The position numbers and the translations under genes are program-made. A stretch of DNA of 64,000 bases from Thermothielavioides terrestris NRRL 8126 (lineage: Eukaryota; Ascomycota; Sordariomycetes; Sordariales; Chaetomiaceae). The notes under the pieces were generated by a model. The model ran no database searches and was not told where the DNA came from. It saw nothing but the letters and a program-made list of their open reading frames with translations. Position 1 is the first letter of the stretch, and the number at the start of each line of letters is the position of its first letter. Below, one piece after another: positions 52,935-64,000 of this stretch. The stretch spans positions 6,262,001-6,326,000 of the forward strand of contig NC_016457.1 of assembly GCF_000226115.1 (NCBI RefSeq), in the 5' to 3' direction.

Positions 52935-53499
52935 GTTTGTCCTCCCCTCTATAGAACCTGTCCTTAGGTTTAGACTTCGTAGTCGATAGCATACTATATT
53001 GCCTAATCTCTAGAAAAGGTCTGTCTACCTATATAGACTCGCTAACCAATAGTATAAAGGGTAATAGGTTGTCTATCTAACTACGAGCTTCGCCTAGGAT
53101 TCGATAAGGTATCTCTATAGAGTTAGACTAGTTGCTAAGGCAATGTATATAGCGTATTTTACCCTTTTTATAACAATTTACATTTTACTATTGTATATAG
53201 ACTATCTATACCCTACTTTAAATTTATATTATAGTAGCTATACTTTATACTTTGTATTTTCTTTTCTTTATATATTATTAATCTATTAGTCGTAGTACTC
53301 TCCTTCTCTCTACTTTCTTACCTTACGTTCTTATCTTCATTACTACCTATATATCGTCGTTTTCCTTTATCTCGTTTCTACTACCTACTCTCCGTCAACT
53401 TATTATAGATCTAAAGGAGTTTCTTATACTTCTAGCTTATAAAAAGTCGCTCTACCTTAAATATTTATATATCGTATATAAGAACCTCCTATATAATTC
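52935..53499. other. Gypsy internal region next to the left LTR, nothing identified
   Basis: TA-rich sequence with a T/C-rich stretch at about 53240-53400. No protein segment could be recognised on either strand. Confidence 0.35.
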
Positions 53500-54420
53500 G
53501 CTAATACCTATTATTCCTAAATATATGATTACTAAATCGTCGTCAAGTCGTTGTAACTAGTATATAAAGAGAAAGAATATTTATATATCGGTAAGTAGCT
53601 TAGGACTAGTGTTCGGTAGTAGCTTATCTACTAACTTAGTTAGGCTATTAGTACAATGTTTAGAGATTTGACTAATCTAATGATCGGTTTATATATTGTA
53701 CAACTCCTCTATAAAGCTAAAGAAAGTTAAATTTTGTCTAATCGAGAGTCCTTCGATAGTTAGGAGGACAACGAGGAGTACGTCCTTTTAGACGATATTT
53801 ACTATAGTATTGTATACCTATTAAAGAAGTTAGTCGACACTTTCTACACTATAGACAAAGTATATCGCTATATCTATAGTATCACGTTGAACAAGTGTTT
53901 TACAACTAATTAGCAACTAGCCTTTAAGGCTATAGTTGTTAAATGTATAGAACTTAACGTTTCCATCTTTCTATAGCCTAAGCACCTAGATAATATATCT
54001 TCGTTGGCGGTAGGTTACTCTTATCTATCCCTTAGATTAATTACTAAGAATATTAATAGCGATTTAGTACTAATGTAAGCTAGAAGTATAGGACTTAAAG
54101 AGGGCTTGCTACCTTCGTTTTAACAACGTAGGCTATCTTACCTAGATATAGGCGAAATACGATTTTACTAAGGAGTTGATCCTATTGCTTACCAATGAAA
54201 TCGACGATTGTAAAAACGCTCTAGACCTAATAGAGTGGGTCTGCCTATTCTATAAGTTGCTAACCTAGTGTTCTCTTATAGTTTAATCGAGGTTTTAAAG
54301 AAGAGGTCTAGCTATTTTATCTATATATAACTATATAAATTAATTTATATATATTGGTCTCTAGCTACGACTGAGCCAACCTAATATCGCTATATTGTAT
54401 ATTACTTAATATGCTTTAGA
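53500..54420 (+). pseudogene. Possible extra antisense frame inside the Gypsy element
   Basis: Read on the plus strand, opposite to pol, one frame stays coherent for about 300 codons if TAA/TAG are taken as mutated Gln or Trp codons. Blocks include MFRDLTNLMIGLYIVQLLYK, EDNEEYVLLDDIYYSIVYLL, KKLVDTFYTIDKVYRYIYSI, LAFKAIVVKCIELNVSIFL and HLDNISSLAVGYSYLSLRLI. It lies between the end of pol and the 3' LTR. Antisense extra frames in this position are known in some plant Gypsy elements. The family is not recognised, and in AT-rich DNA a spurious frame is possible. Confidence 0.35.
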
Positions 54421-57400
54421 CGTCCTCCCCTCGCTTCCTTTTAGTAGTAGCTTTATATATCTATCGAAACTAGTAGATTATCCGCTATACGTTCGCTATA
54501 TCGTCTTTATAGACCTACTAGTTATATTCTAATAGCTAATCTATTTACTTTACCTAAAAGAATATTTCGTCTTCGATTTACTATTTAGCTTATACTTCTT
54601 CGACTTTCTATTCTTTATTATCCTCTAGGTCCAGTATTGGCATTTAGGTTTCTTTAGCTATAATTTATATATACTAAAGCTTTAACAGAGCTACTAGAAA
54701 TATATTGTATAGCCTTATATACTTATATAGTAAAGCTAACCGATATACTAGCAATCCTACTTAGTCTAATACTTAGAATAGCCTAATAAATTGGAGCTTT
54801 AGCTTCTTACTAGTCTTAAGTCTTAGATTCTAAGTAGACAACTTAACTAAAGCTCCCTTCTAGAACTCTATTAGCTTATATTTTTCGTTGTAGTACTATT
54901 TCTAACTCGCTATAGCGTTAGCCTAATATCGCTCTAGCTATTAGCGTAACTCCTTAAGCTTTTTAATCTATTCTACTATATTAGGATATAGTACTCTCCT
55001 CTATCGAGTATCGTCCTCAATATAATAGAAAATTGTAGAGTTATAACCTATAAATGCTTGAAAAGAGGTAACGCTAATAGTTATATTAATAGAATTGTTA
55101 TAAACGAATTCAGCTTTAGAGAAGAGTATTGCCTAAATAATAGGATTTAAAAAGGCGAAATATCGGAGGTATTAGATAAGGGTTTAGTTTATTCGCTTAG
55201 TCTAGCTATTGATTTAGAGGTAAAATACTATTAAAAGTCTATAATTTACTTAGTTTAGATAGTAAAGATCGTTCTAGAATTAGAAGGTAAAAACTAAGCT
55301 TCGATTACTAAAGTATCTATAAAGTACTCTATATTTGAGCTTAATCTCTTAATAGAGGAGTTCTATTAACTCTTAGCTACAAATAGAGGTCGAGATAGAG
55401 AAGAATCGACTTATCTTTATATACTAGTCGACTACAACTAGGATTATATCCTTTTCACTATCTAGTTGTTCTACTATAGGAAAACCTATAATAAAATCTA
55501 TAGCGATCTCGCTCTAAGGTCGTGTTAGTATTAGCAATGATTGAAGGTTGCTATAAGGTCGATACCTTGACGGTTTCTAGTACTAATATACTAGGTAAGT
55601 ATTATAGTATTCGTTTACTTCTTTATCAATACCTAGCTAGTAGTACTTCCATTATACTAACTCCTTAGTTTAGTTATAACCGAAGTGTCTCGCTAGGGGA
55701 TTATTATAGTATCGCCTAAAGAGCTTTTACTTTATAGCCTCCTTAGCAAGGATATAAAGTTTAGTTTAATAGAGTAGCTCGTCATTGGGTCTTAATTCCT
55801 ACTTAGAGGTAACGTCAGTTCTTCGCTATAGAGTCTATAGATAGTCTTTAATTCTTTATATTATTGGATCCAAGTTCTATAACTCTAGGATCAACTCTCT
55901 TATTGTTTTAGAAGGTACTAAGTTATATAGGGCTTCGCCTTATATATAAGTAGCTACGACCTTTCTAGGTATAATTTACTCCCAACTAAGCAATTCTTTA
56001 AGTTTGTCTATACTAGGGGGCTCTTAAGTCCCTTACTTTACTAGCTAAGTAGTAACTATCTAACGTTTTATAGCTATTTTAGGGCTAATATATAGTTAGC
56101 TCTCTATACTATTAGATATCTAGTATCCTATACCTATCTATATAATAGATTAAATATATAGAAACCTCTCTTTAGTAAACACTTATTAGAGTCCAACTAT
56201 CTTGTTCTATAGAGTTAGCAACTATACTATATATTCTAAAGCCGACCCTTCTTCGCAGTTAAATCTCTTTAATAGCCCGTTAACTAGGTTTCGCTTACCT
56301 GCCTAGTGCTTAATAATAAAATTATATTCTATAAGGTATATATACCACCTAGCTTAGCGCCTATTTAGGTATATCTACTTTATAAAGCTCTATAGATTAT
56401 TATAGTCAAAGAGGATAATGACTAGAAAGTTACTCCCTTCAATGTAATAGCGCCAATACTTAAAAGCCTCGATAATCGCTATTATTTCCTTGTTGGATGT
56501 CCTATAATTCTTAAGTGATCTAGAGAACTTAGCTAACTAAAAGGCTATAGGTCGTCTCGTCCTATCGTCTTCTTCTTAAGATAAAACTATTCTTATAGCG
56601 AAGTCGGAGATATTGGTCTTGATAGTTACTTTCCTCTATAGGTTATAGTAGTATAATGTTGATACTTCTATAAAAGCTTGCTTAAGTCGTTTAAAAGCCG
56701 TTTATTCCTCGTTAACGAATTAGAGAGATCTTAGTTTCTTTCCTTTTTCTAATCCCTTTAGTAGGGTAGTTAGAGGTAGTACTAATTCTAAATAGTAGAA
56801 GATAAACTGCTAATAAAAATTATAGAACCTAAAGAAGACTTGAATATCTTAGTAAATAGTAGGCTCTAGCTATTCCTAAATAGTTTAAACCTAGGTCGAA
56901 TCTATAGTAATTCCCTTAGGAGTTACTAGGTATCTAAGGAACTCGACTTTATATTAGCAAAATTGACATTTGCTCGGTTTACAATATAACTATATAGCTT
57001 ATAGCTTCTTAAGGATTTACTAAATATAGGAAGTATAAGTATTATAGTCCTTTAAAAAGATTAGGACATTATTAAGGAAAGCTATATAGAAATTGTCTAT
57101 AAGTCGCCCTAGTGTCTAATAGATATAACTTTAGAAGGTTACTAGGGCGTTGGTTAATCTAAAGGGTATAACTAAATATTTGAATAAGCTATATCGAATA
57201 TAAAAGACTATCTTCTATTCGTCCCCCTCTTTAATATAGATTCAATAGTAGGCCTCCTTAATATCTAACTTACTAAAGTACTTAGTACCAATTATATAGT
57301 CTAAGATCTCTAAGATCAAAGGCAATAGGTAGCGGTTCTTCCTTATAATTTTATTGAGCCTTTAGTAATCGATATAGAGTTAGAGGGTACTATCCTTTTT

Positions 57401-58450
57401 AGGTATAAATAAAACTAGGCTTGTAGCTAGGCTCTAAGATTCTTGAATATACCCTTTGGCTAGGTTTTTACAAAGGTATTCCTTAAAGATATCTAATTCC
57501 TTTTAAGCTAATAGGTAAATGGGCCCTACTAGTAGTATTATACTTAGTAATAGCTTAATAATATAATTAGTCTTACGATATAGCGGTAGAATATCGGCCT
57601 TAGTAGGGTCTAATACGTTGGCGAAGTCTTAGAGCTCCTTAGAGATTTCGTCTTTACCTTAGGACAGTTTCGCCTATATCTCCTTATCCTCCTCCTCTTT
57701 AGAGAACAGAGCTTATAGTATATTAGGGTATATAAACAGAGTATAAACGTAGAGCTTTTATTATAACGTTTTAGTAAACCTCTTTAGGCGTTTAAAACGA
57801 ACTTTAATAATCTTAGATATAAACTACTATTCTTTAGCTACTAGAAATAGTAAAATATATTCCTCTATCATTGTAGGTATCCTTAGAATAATGGCTAACC
57901 CTCCTTCGATCAAAGGGTAGTCAATAGCTACATAGGAGATGTTAAGCCTTTATATTACGCCTCTTCTATCTAATAGCTCTAGGGGTATAGAGAACACTCT
58001 ATATAACTAGGACATTTGAATATCTACTAAACAAGTCTATAGCGAAAAGGGCTTCACTATAGGAAGATAATACTATTTTATAAACTTAAAGCTAACTATA
58101 TTAATCTTAGTATAGGTATCTAAATCTACTATAACCTCCTAGGGTTTCTTAGTATATAGGGTAGTAGTAGCTTAGAAGTATTCTATAACTTAGTCCCTAT
58201 ATAGGAAGAGTACGTTAGTAGTACTAGAGTCTACTACTAGGTATAAGCTTTTTTCTCCTTTTCGTTATCGTTTTATAAGTAACTAGGGCTTGTTTTATAC
58301 TTAGTTCTTAGGGTATAACGAGTACCTCTATAGCCTCGACGTCTTATATCTCTAACTTTATCTATACCTTTAGGCTTCTTAGGGTAGTTGTAGGAGAAGT
58401 GACCTATTTTACTATAGGTCTAATAGGTAAAAGAGTTATTACTCCTATCC
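54421..58450 (-). pseudogene. Gypsy pol region with zinc knuckle (RIP-mutated)
   Basis: Minus-strand blocks in order: a zinc-knuckle remnant near 58385-58440 (Y-x-x-...-IGHFS-like), reverse transcriptase near 57133-57192 reading YSLFKYLVIPFRLTNALVTF (from LFEYLVMPFGLTNAPATF-type), its active-site block FYIAFLNNVLIFLK at 57051-57096 (from Y-L-D-D), and RNase H at 56430-56520 reading KNYRTSNKEIIAIIEAF with QYWRYYIEG. The integrase should lie in ~54.4-56 kb but I could not fix its motifs. All catalytic Asp pairs seen are lost. Confidence 0.75.
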
Positions 58451-59549
58451 TTTACCTCTTTATCGTTATAGCTCTACTTTTCCTTCTCTATTACGTCGTT
58501 AGAGTAGGGCCGACTATAACGATCCTAATGTATAGATTGCTCTTAACCTCGTTATTTACAATTAGAGAACTACCTAGATCTTCGATTGACTTTTGAAGAT
58601 CTTTAGCGAATATTATATTATTTAATATTTTAGATCTAAGTTGCTAGCTAAACTATAGCTTTATAGGTCTTAGGTTTTTTAAAGAAATATTAGTCGATAT
58701 ACAACTAAATCTATAGCGATAACTTAAAGTAGAATAGAAGAGCCTATTTCTTATCGTCTTAGTACTTAGTCTAGGCCTCTAAGGAATTGAGGTATTAATA
58801 AAAGTTCAAAGGGCTTTAGCCCTTTTATTACTTTGCCTAGTCGATAGCCTTAGCGATTTCTAACTAACTGTTAGTAAGGTTCTTAATATATAAAGTAGTC
58901 TAGTCTTTAAAAACCCTCTATATCGACTCTACTATTATTTGTTCTTTTTTTTAGTAGGTTGTTGTAGTAGCTATATTAGTAGGTATATAGCGTTTGCTCT
59001 ATCTTATTAATAGCGAAAAGGATCTGATTCTTTTCTATTTTAAAGTGTTTAGAGTTACCTTCAAAGGCTTAATAAAGATCTTAGAGCTAAATCTAGCGTT
59101 TTCAAAAGGTAACGTTCTTTTCTAATAGCGTAATGTTCTTAACCTTAATAGCTTAGCGATCCTACCCTCCGTCCTCGCTATTGTCGGTTAATCTAGTACT
59201 GTTCCTCTTCTATTTACTAGGCAGCTCATCTATTCCTAATAAATAAAGTAATTTCTACTTCTAGTCCTTAAGCTCTTTTAGGGCCTAAAGCTAAGTAATA
59301 TAGGCCTATACCCTCTATAGTAAGTCCCCTATAGAGAGTATCTCTCTTTATAGTAGGACGCTAGAAAGTAAAGGAGATAGGTAGTAAAAGCTAGGAAGAG
59401 ACCCTATTTTAGAATTATAAAGTCGTACTAGATTCGTAGACGAATTAACAGTAACTAATAGCGATAAGTAGGACAAGGATATAGATATCTAAATTAAAGT
59501 ACTGGAAATAGACAGTATCTTAGCTAATAGAGGAAGAAGGATTAAAATC
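58451..59549 (-). pseudogene. Gypsy gag region (RIP-mutated)
   Basis: By position, upstream of the zinc knuckle on the coding strand and adjacent to the right LTR (the 5' LTR of the element), this is gag. Frames are broken and no block is diagnostic. Confidence 0.45.
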
Positions 59550-59884
59550 TATAATAAGAGTCTTCGAGTACTACTAGTAAGATACCTTAAGGTAGAGAAG
59601 TACAATAGTACTATAGTAGTGACTAGGGCGAGTAATTACAGTTTCTAAGGCGACACTGTTCAAATACGTCTTCTATTGTGATTAGAGGCTGATCCTTAGA
59701 GGATTAGAAATCTTCCTCCACCTTGGTAGGCAACTGCCTACCCTTTTTAGCTACGGTTCCTAGGCTCCGAGTATATACGTTATATCGCACGTTATAGATA
59801 TAAGCTTCTAGGTTCTAGGTGCTTACTCCGTCTTAGAACTGTGCTAGCTCCTACTCGACAGCGGTTCGTACATATACCGTGACA
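59550..59884. repeat. Gypsy LTR, right copy (5' LTR of the element)
   Basis: Begins TATAATAAGAGTCTTCGAG and ends CCGTGACA, followed by TTAAC. It keeps more C/G than the left copy, suggesting uneven RIP. Confidence 0.9.
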
Positions 59885-62800
59885 TTAACGAACTAATAGC
59901 TATACTAGAGAAGCTATTTCTAAGCTTTATTTCCATCTATACTATAAATAAAATGAAGATCCTTAAGAAGCTAACCTTTCGAGATATAACTATAGAGGTT
60001 TATAAAGGTATATATCTATTCCTCGAAAAGGCGTCTAGCTATATAGGGAAAGGATCCTTTTCAATATATAGCCCTAGAGAAAAAGAAAATAAGGACCCTA
60101 AGCAACTAGAAGATTAGAAGGATCGCTCTAAGCGCTAAGCTAATTGTAAAGAGGGAGCTAGAATTAGCTAATCCTACTCTAAACGTAAGTTAAATGCGCC
60201 TATAGCTCCTAGCACCTCTATAAGGTCTTCGAACATATTAAGGAAGTACTATACCGATAATCACTTCTATTTAACTAAATGGTGCTACTATTTAAACCCT
60301 AAGAGTATACCGCTTAGATAAAAACCTAGAGAATATATCAAGGCTTATATAGAGGCCAATTTAAAGGCTAATTCAACTCTATAAACAAAGGCCAATAGGC
60401 TTCGGATAAAGAGGTCTAAGAGTAGCCTCGTTAACGATGTAAAGAGCGATATAAACAAAGATCCGCTACTACATTGACTAGCCGATCGCTTTAAAAGAGC
60501 TATAGCTATACTTCTAATAAAGGAGCCTAAGGTCTCCGAAGTAGATATAGCAGATACTAACGCCTCCGAAGAGGGTACTACTCCTAAAGAGAGCACTACC
60601 TAGGAAGAGGGTAACGCCCCCAAAGTAGACACTGCCACTAATATAGGCAACGCCCCCGATATAGGCACTAACATTATAGCGATGTTCAGCTACTAGTATA
60701 TCGTAAGAATATAGTGGTAGAGAGCTATAGGCAAATATATAACGAGCTTCGCTATAATCCTAGCTATATTCTAGATAAGCTAGAGATATCCTTTAATCAA
60801 CTTAGTAATCTTAGATTCGAGGTCAACTATTTATATCGTTAACTATCTAAGTAGGTTTAAAAGGCCTTCTAAGTTAGCTATGCCTAATGACTATATCTAG
60901 GTAAGCGAGTATCCTATTTAGATTAAAGGATATAGCAAGATAGATATTAAACTATAGAACGACGAGAGCGTTATAGTCCTTATACTATACAACGTAGCTT
61001 ATTACCTAACCTTTGTATATAACATTGTGTTATTAAAGTAGCTTAATCGACAAGGGATCTAGTAGAACAATAGGCTAGAGAGTACACTGAACTAGCTACT
61101 TAGATACTAAGATTATACGCTCCTTAGATATACTACGAAGAAGCTCTAACAATATATCTTCAAATATATACCTAAAGACTATATACCTATAGCCTTTACT
61201 ACTTAAACGAAGAGACTCGATCGCTAGGCTTACTATATAAAGAGTATAGCGGATACTATAACTTAGTACCTACGCCTTAGCTATATAGGCCTAAAGGCCC
61301 TTGAACACTTCGTCAATTGCTTATAAGGAGGGTGTATCAAAGGTATACTAACGTTCGAGTATAATGGCTATAGCCTTAGCAAGTTAAAACATAGGCCTAA
61401 TCGCATTCCTAGACTATTGAACTATAGCCTAGGCGATAGGATCGCCCTAGATCTATACCCTTTTTAGGAGGGCTAACAACACTTTAAACATCTGCTATTA
61501 GCGATAGATCGCTATTTAGGTATAATATAGGACTACTATCTATATAACTACAAGGTGCTAAGTATCCTAATAGCTATTAAATACTTTACTATACTGCTTA
61601 AAAAGCAGTATTAGCTATATATTAAGGTCCTAGAGTATAACAACGAATTTATATAGGCAAGCACTATTACTACCTAGGCAAAGAGACAAGGTATCTAAAT
61701 AGAGCCTTCAACGCTTAATACACCTATATAGAACAAAGGCGCTAAACACTCGAGGGGTATAATCAAGGAGAAGGCTAGAACAATAGCTATTAGTATATAG
61801 TTGCTAGGGCAACTATAGCCAAAGGTCACTAGAGCTATAGTATATCTCTATAATAGGACACTATCTTTAACAATAGAGTAGATAACGCTATTAGATCACT
61901 TTTATACCTTTTTTACTAAGAGAGATAGCCTAAGAGCCTTAGAGTATAAGCTATACTAAAGGCATTTAAAGATCTATAGTTATAAGGCATTCGCTATAAC
62001 AGATACCGCTAAGAAGAAAGAAAGGCGCTTTAAACAGTTCTGACTAAGAGCTTAGATCAGCTACCTTGTAGGATACGATTCCTTAAATATCTATTATATC
62101 TAGAACCTAGCTATCGACTAAGTAGTATATATATACGATATAATCTTTAATAAGAAGTAGATATATTTAGATGATCCAAAGCTTATAGTATAAGATATTC
62201 CCTAAGTAGACCTCAAAGAGCTAAAGTACTAGCTTAATACTAGAGGCACTAATAATGCTAATTAGCTAGATAATAGCAATTTTATACCTATAGCTAAGGA
62301 AGAGGATATAATAGAGGTGTTTAGTATATCCTTAATAATATTCGAAGAACTAGAAGAGAGCCTAGCTACTACTAAAGAAGTGTTAAATACTATTATAGTA
62401 AAAGGCGATACTATTAGCACCTTTCTAGAGTTCTAATATCCAACTTCTCCGTCTACTCTACTAAACGCCCTAATTGTAGCTACCCTCCTAGGCTCACGTT
62501 TACCTAGAGCCTCTAAAGGAGCGTTCTAGCTATAGAAGACTACTTTCAACGTAGGAACATTAGGCCCTAGAGCTACTGAATATAGGCACTTAAGGAGGGT
62601 CCTCTATATAGAGGAAGAGAGAGAGGAACTCGCCTAAAAGAGTAAAAAGAAGGTAGTCAGTACTATTAAGAAGGAAGATAGTAGTACTAAAAGGATCTCC
62701 TAAAAAGAAGTCGATCACCTATAGTAAGAAGGTAAGCTTAGATCTATCTACTAGTCGATACTCCCGCCTATACCTCGATAGCACTCTGAACTCAAAGATC

Positions 62801-63985
62801 ATCTACTAGGCTAGCTATTCCTAGAAGCTAAACACAATTATCTTCGAAGCTACAAAGTAATAAGCTCCTAAGAAGAGATTCGCTACTATAACAAAGAGGT
62901 CTAGGGCAAGCAGATCCTAGATTATATATAGGTATATATCTATAAGTTTAATAAGAGTAGGCACCTTATTAAGTATAAGGCGAAGCTTATAATATATAGC
63001 GATTAGTAAAAGAAGAGGTTTATTAAAGAGAACTATATAGCTATACTTACTATATAATCCTTTAAAACAGTGCTTACTACTATAGCGAAGTTCGACCTAG
63101 AACTAAAGTAGTTTAATATAGTTAGCGCCTTCGTCAATATAAAGATCAATAAAGACATTTATATAGAGATACTATATAGCTATCGTAAGCTAGGAACTAT
63201 CCTAAAGCTAAAGAAGGCACTTTATAGCCTATAGAAATCTCCTCTCCTCTAGCAACGAGAGCTGATAGCCACTCTAAGGAACCTAGGGTTCTAGGCTATA
63301 CTATAAGAGCCCTATATTATAACGAACAAAGGTATTATTATCTTCTTCTATATAGATAACATTGTCTTCGCCTATTATAAGAAGGATCAACATAGAGTTG
63401 TTGGCACTTATATAGGTAGCGAAAGAAGGTATATTCCTTTAGCGCCTATTAGAGGCATTAGAGATCTATCTAGATAATAAAATCCTATTAATCCAATACA
63501 ATAATAAATAGACGATCTAGCTAATTAACGCTAAGATATCTATACTATAGACAAAGCTAAAATATATCGACATTTATAACTACTAGCTACACTAAGAAGC
63601 TTAGAATAAGAGGGTTAACGTAGATTATATACCTTTGAACTAGATGTTAGCTAACAGCCTAACAAAGGCGCTAGAACCAAAGCCCTATAGGAAGTTTATA
63701 GAAATGCTTAATCTAGCGGATATCTAGGCCCTTATCGAGATCTATACCTATTAGACGGTATAGAAGAAAGAAATATAGGGCTAAAAGAAGGCTTTGGCCA
63801 AATAGAAGGTTCAGTTTACAGTGTAATACGTAGGATTGAGAAAGGTAGGCGTACAAGGCTCGGTAGATCAGGGCAATAGCAGAAGGACCTTAATACTATA
63901 GAATTGCTAGATCAGGAAGGACGTAGTATTGGGAATAGCTTTATAGATTACTGGATTTGGCAGGCCAGAGCTAGAGGCTCGACCT
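59885..63985 (+). pseudogene. Copia gag 3' part and pol (RIP-mutated)
   Basis: Read through TAA/TAG, the plus strand gives a gag continuation (ELIAILEKLFLSFISIYTIN, LRKYYTDNHFYLTKWCYYLN at a zinc-knuckle position), a protease block near 60800 (VILDSRSTIYIVNYLSRF, from L-D-S-G-A-T/S), integrase core near 61430-61650 (GDRIALDLYPF; NNEFIQASTITTQAKRQGI), and reverse transcriptase near 62940-63400 (YKFNKSRHLIKYKAKLIIYS, FDLELKQFNIVSAFVNIKIN, IFFYIDNIVFAYYKKD from Y-V-D-D). RNase H sequence follows near 63480-63720 (LATLRSLE... WSNKAGT-type remnants). Order protease-integrase-RT is Copia-type. Confidence 0.85.
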
Positions 63986-64000
63986 AGGGGGGTGTGTCAG
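63986..64000 (+). promoter_or_regulatory. Copia polypurine tract and start of 3' LTR
   Basis: AGGGGGGTG directly precedes TGTCAG at 63995-64000, identical to the first six bases of the 5' LTR. The remainder of the LTR is beyond the window. Confidence 0.65.

Larger units (their letters stand above)
52600..59884 (-). mobile_element. Gypsy (Ty3) LTR retrotransposon, RIP-degraded, nested in Copia
   Basis: The 7,285 bp element is bounded by 335 bp LTRs (TGTAAC...ACA and TATAAT...ACA after mutation) and flanked by TCAAC/TTAAC, a 5 bp target duplication differing by one C-to-T change. Coding runs on the minus strand: zinc-knuckle-like segment (~58385-58440), reverse transcriptase (~57050-57200), RNase H (~56430-56520). 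In-frame stops are everywhere and D-D of the RT active site has become N-N. The insertion split the Copia gag. Confidence 0.9.
51486..64000 (+). mobile_element. Copia (Ty1) LTR retrotransposon, RIP-degraded, interrupted by Gypsy; continues past the window
   Basis: The element starts with TGTCAGAACCAGCC at 51486, the same TGTCAG that follows a purine tract at 63995, i.e. the start of the 3' LTR cut off by the window edge. Plus-strand coding can be followed: a gag segment before 52600 and, after the Gypsy insertion, the rest of gag plus pol in the Copia order (protease, integrase, reverse transcriptase). Without the Gypsy the internal length is about 5.2 kb, normal for Copia. Coding frames are full of TAA/TAG where CAA/CAG or TGG would stand, and TA steps dominate, the signature of repeat-induced point mutation. 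The element is dead. Confidence 0.88.

Noticed and set aside
58399..58596. 65-codon hydrophobic plus-strand frame in the AT-rich block
   Set aside because: It is opposite the Gypsy zinc-knuckle/pol region and results from TA-rich composition.
60345..60596. 83-codon minus-strand frame
   Set aside because: Antisense to the Copia gag continuation.

Overview
The window comes from a filamentous ascomycete, most likely a member of the Sordariomycetes. The evidence is short spliceosomal introns with GTRNGT donors, CTNAC-like branch points and YAG acceptors; gene families typical of Pezizomycotina (DUF1996, PTH11-type rhodopsin-fold proteins, a GMC oxidoreductase, a Dal5-type transporter, F-box proteins, an AspRS-DUF2156 fusion); and GC-rich genes set against TA-saturated retrotransposons that look mutated by repeat-induced point mutation (RIP). 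Start codons were chosen as true ATGs.

Layout. 0-5 kb: an ankyrin-repeat gene, then about 2 kb of minisatellite enclosed by a 230-260 bp inverted repeat. 5.9-9.7 kb: a secreted DUF1996 protein and a short PTH11-like membrane protein. 9.7-13.9 kb: a gene-poor stretch with a foldback element and two nested terminal-inverted-repeat elements, the inner one AT-rich. 14-16.6 kb: an NTF2-like membrane-anchored protein and the relic of an ABC transporter. 16.7-21.6 kb: a divergent pair made of an AspRS-DUF2156 fusion (ergosteryl-aspartate synthase, erdS-like) and an HSL-type alpha/beta hydrolase (candidate erdH), sharing a promoter with two perfect TGACGTCA palindromes. 22-26 kb: a small Cys-rich protein, a kinase-like protein, and an F-box-like gene whose 3' end lies in an inverted-repeat element with telomere-like sequence. 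27.8-35.3 kb: a GMC oxidoreductase, an MFS transporter and a second PTH11-like protein. 35.3-51 kb: coding relics, a small secreted peptide with Kex2-type KEKR sites, a hypothetical protein, an F-box/LRR protein, an RCC1 protein, a broken LtrA-family gene, a hypothetical protein and two multi-pass membrane proteins. 51.5-64 kb: a RIP-degraded Copia element (plus strand) interrupted by a complete Gypsy element (minus-strand coding) with 335 bp LTRs and a 5 bp target duplication; the Copia continues to the edge of the window.

How the genes work together. The clearest functional unit is the sterol-aspartylation pair: one enzyme would transfer Asp from Asp-tRNA to ergosterol, and the neighbouring hydrolase is positioned to remove it. 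GMC oxidase, MFS permease and PTH11-like receptor are adjacent, but nothing in the sequence shows a shared pathway. Between about 37 and 50 kb several genes look broken by one-base changes in homopolymer runs (G7, T7, A6, G8). This raises the possibility of assembly error, so apparent pseudogenes there should be read with caution.

No rRNA gene, intact tRNA gene, CRISPR array or prokaryotic feature was seen.
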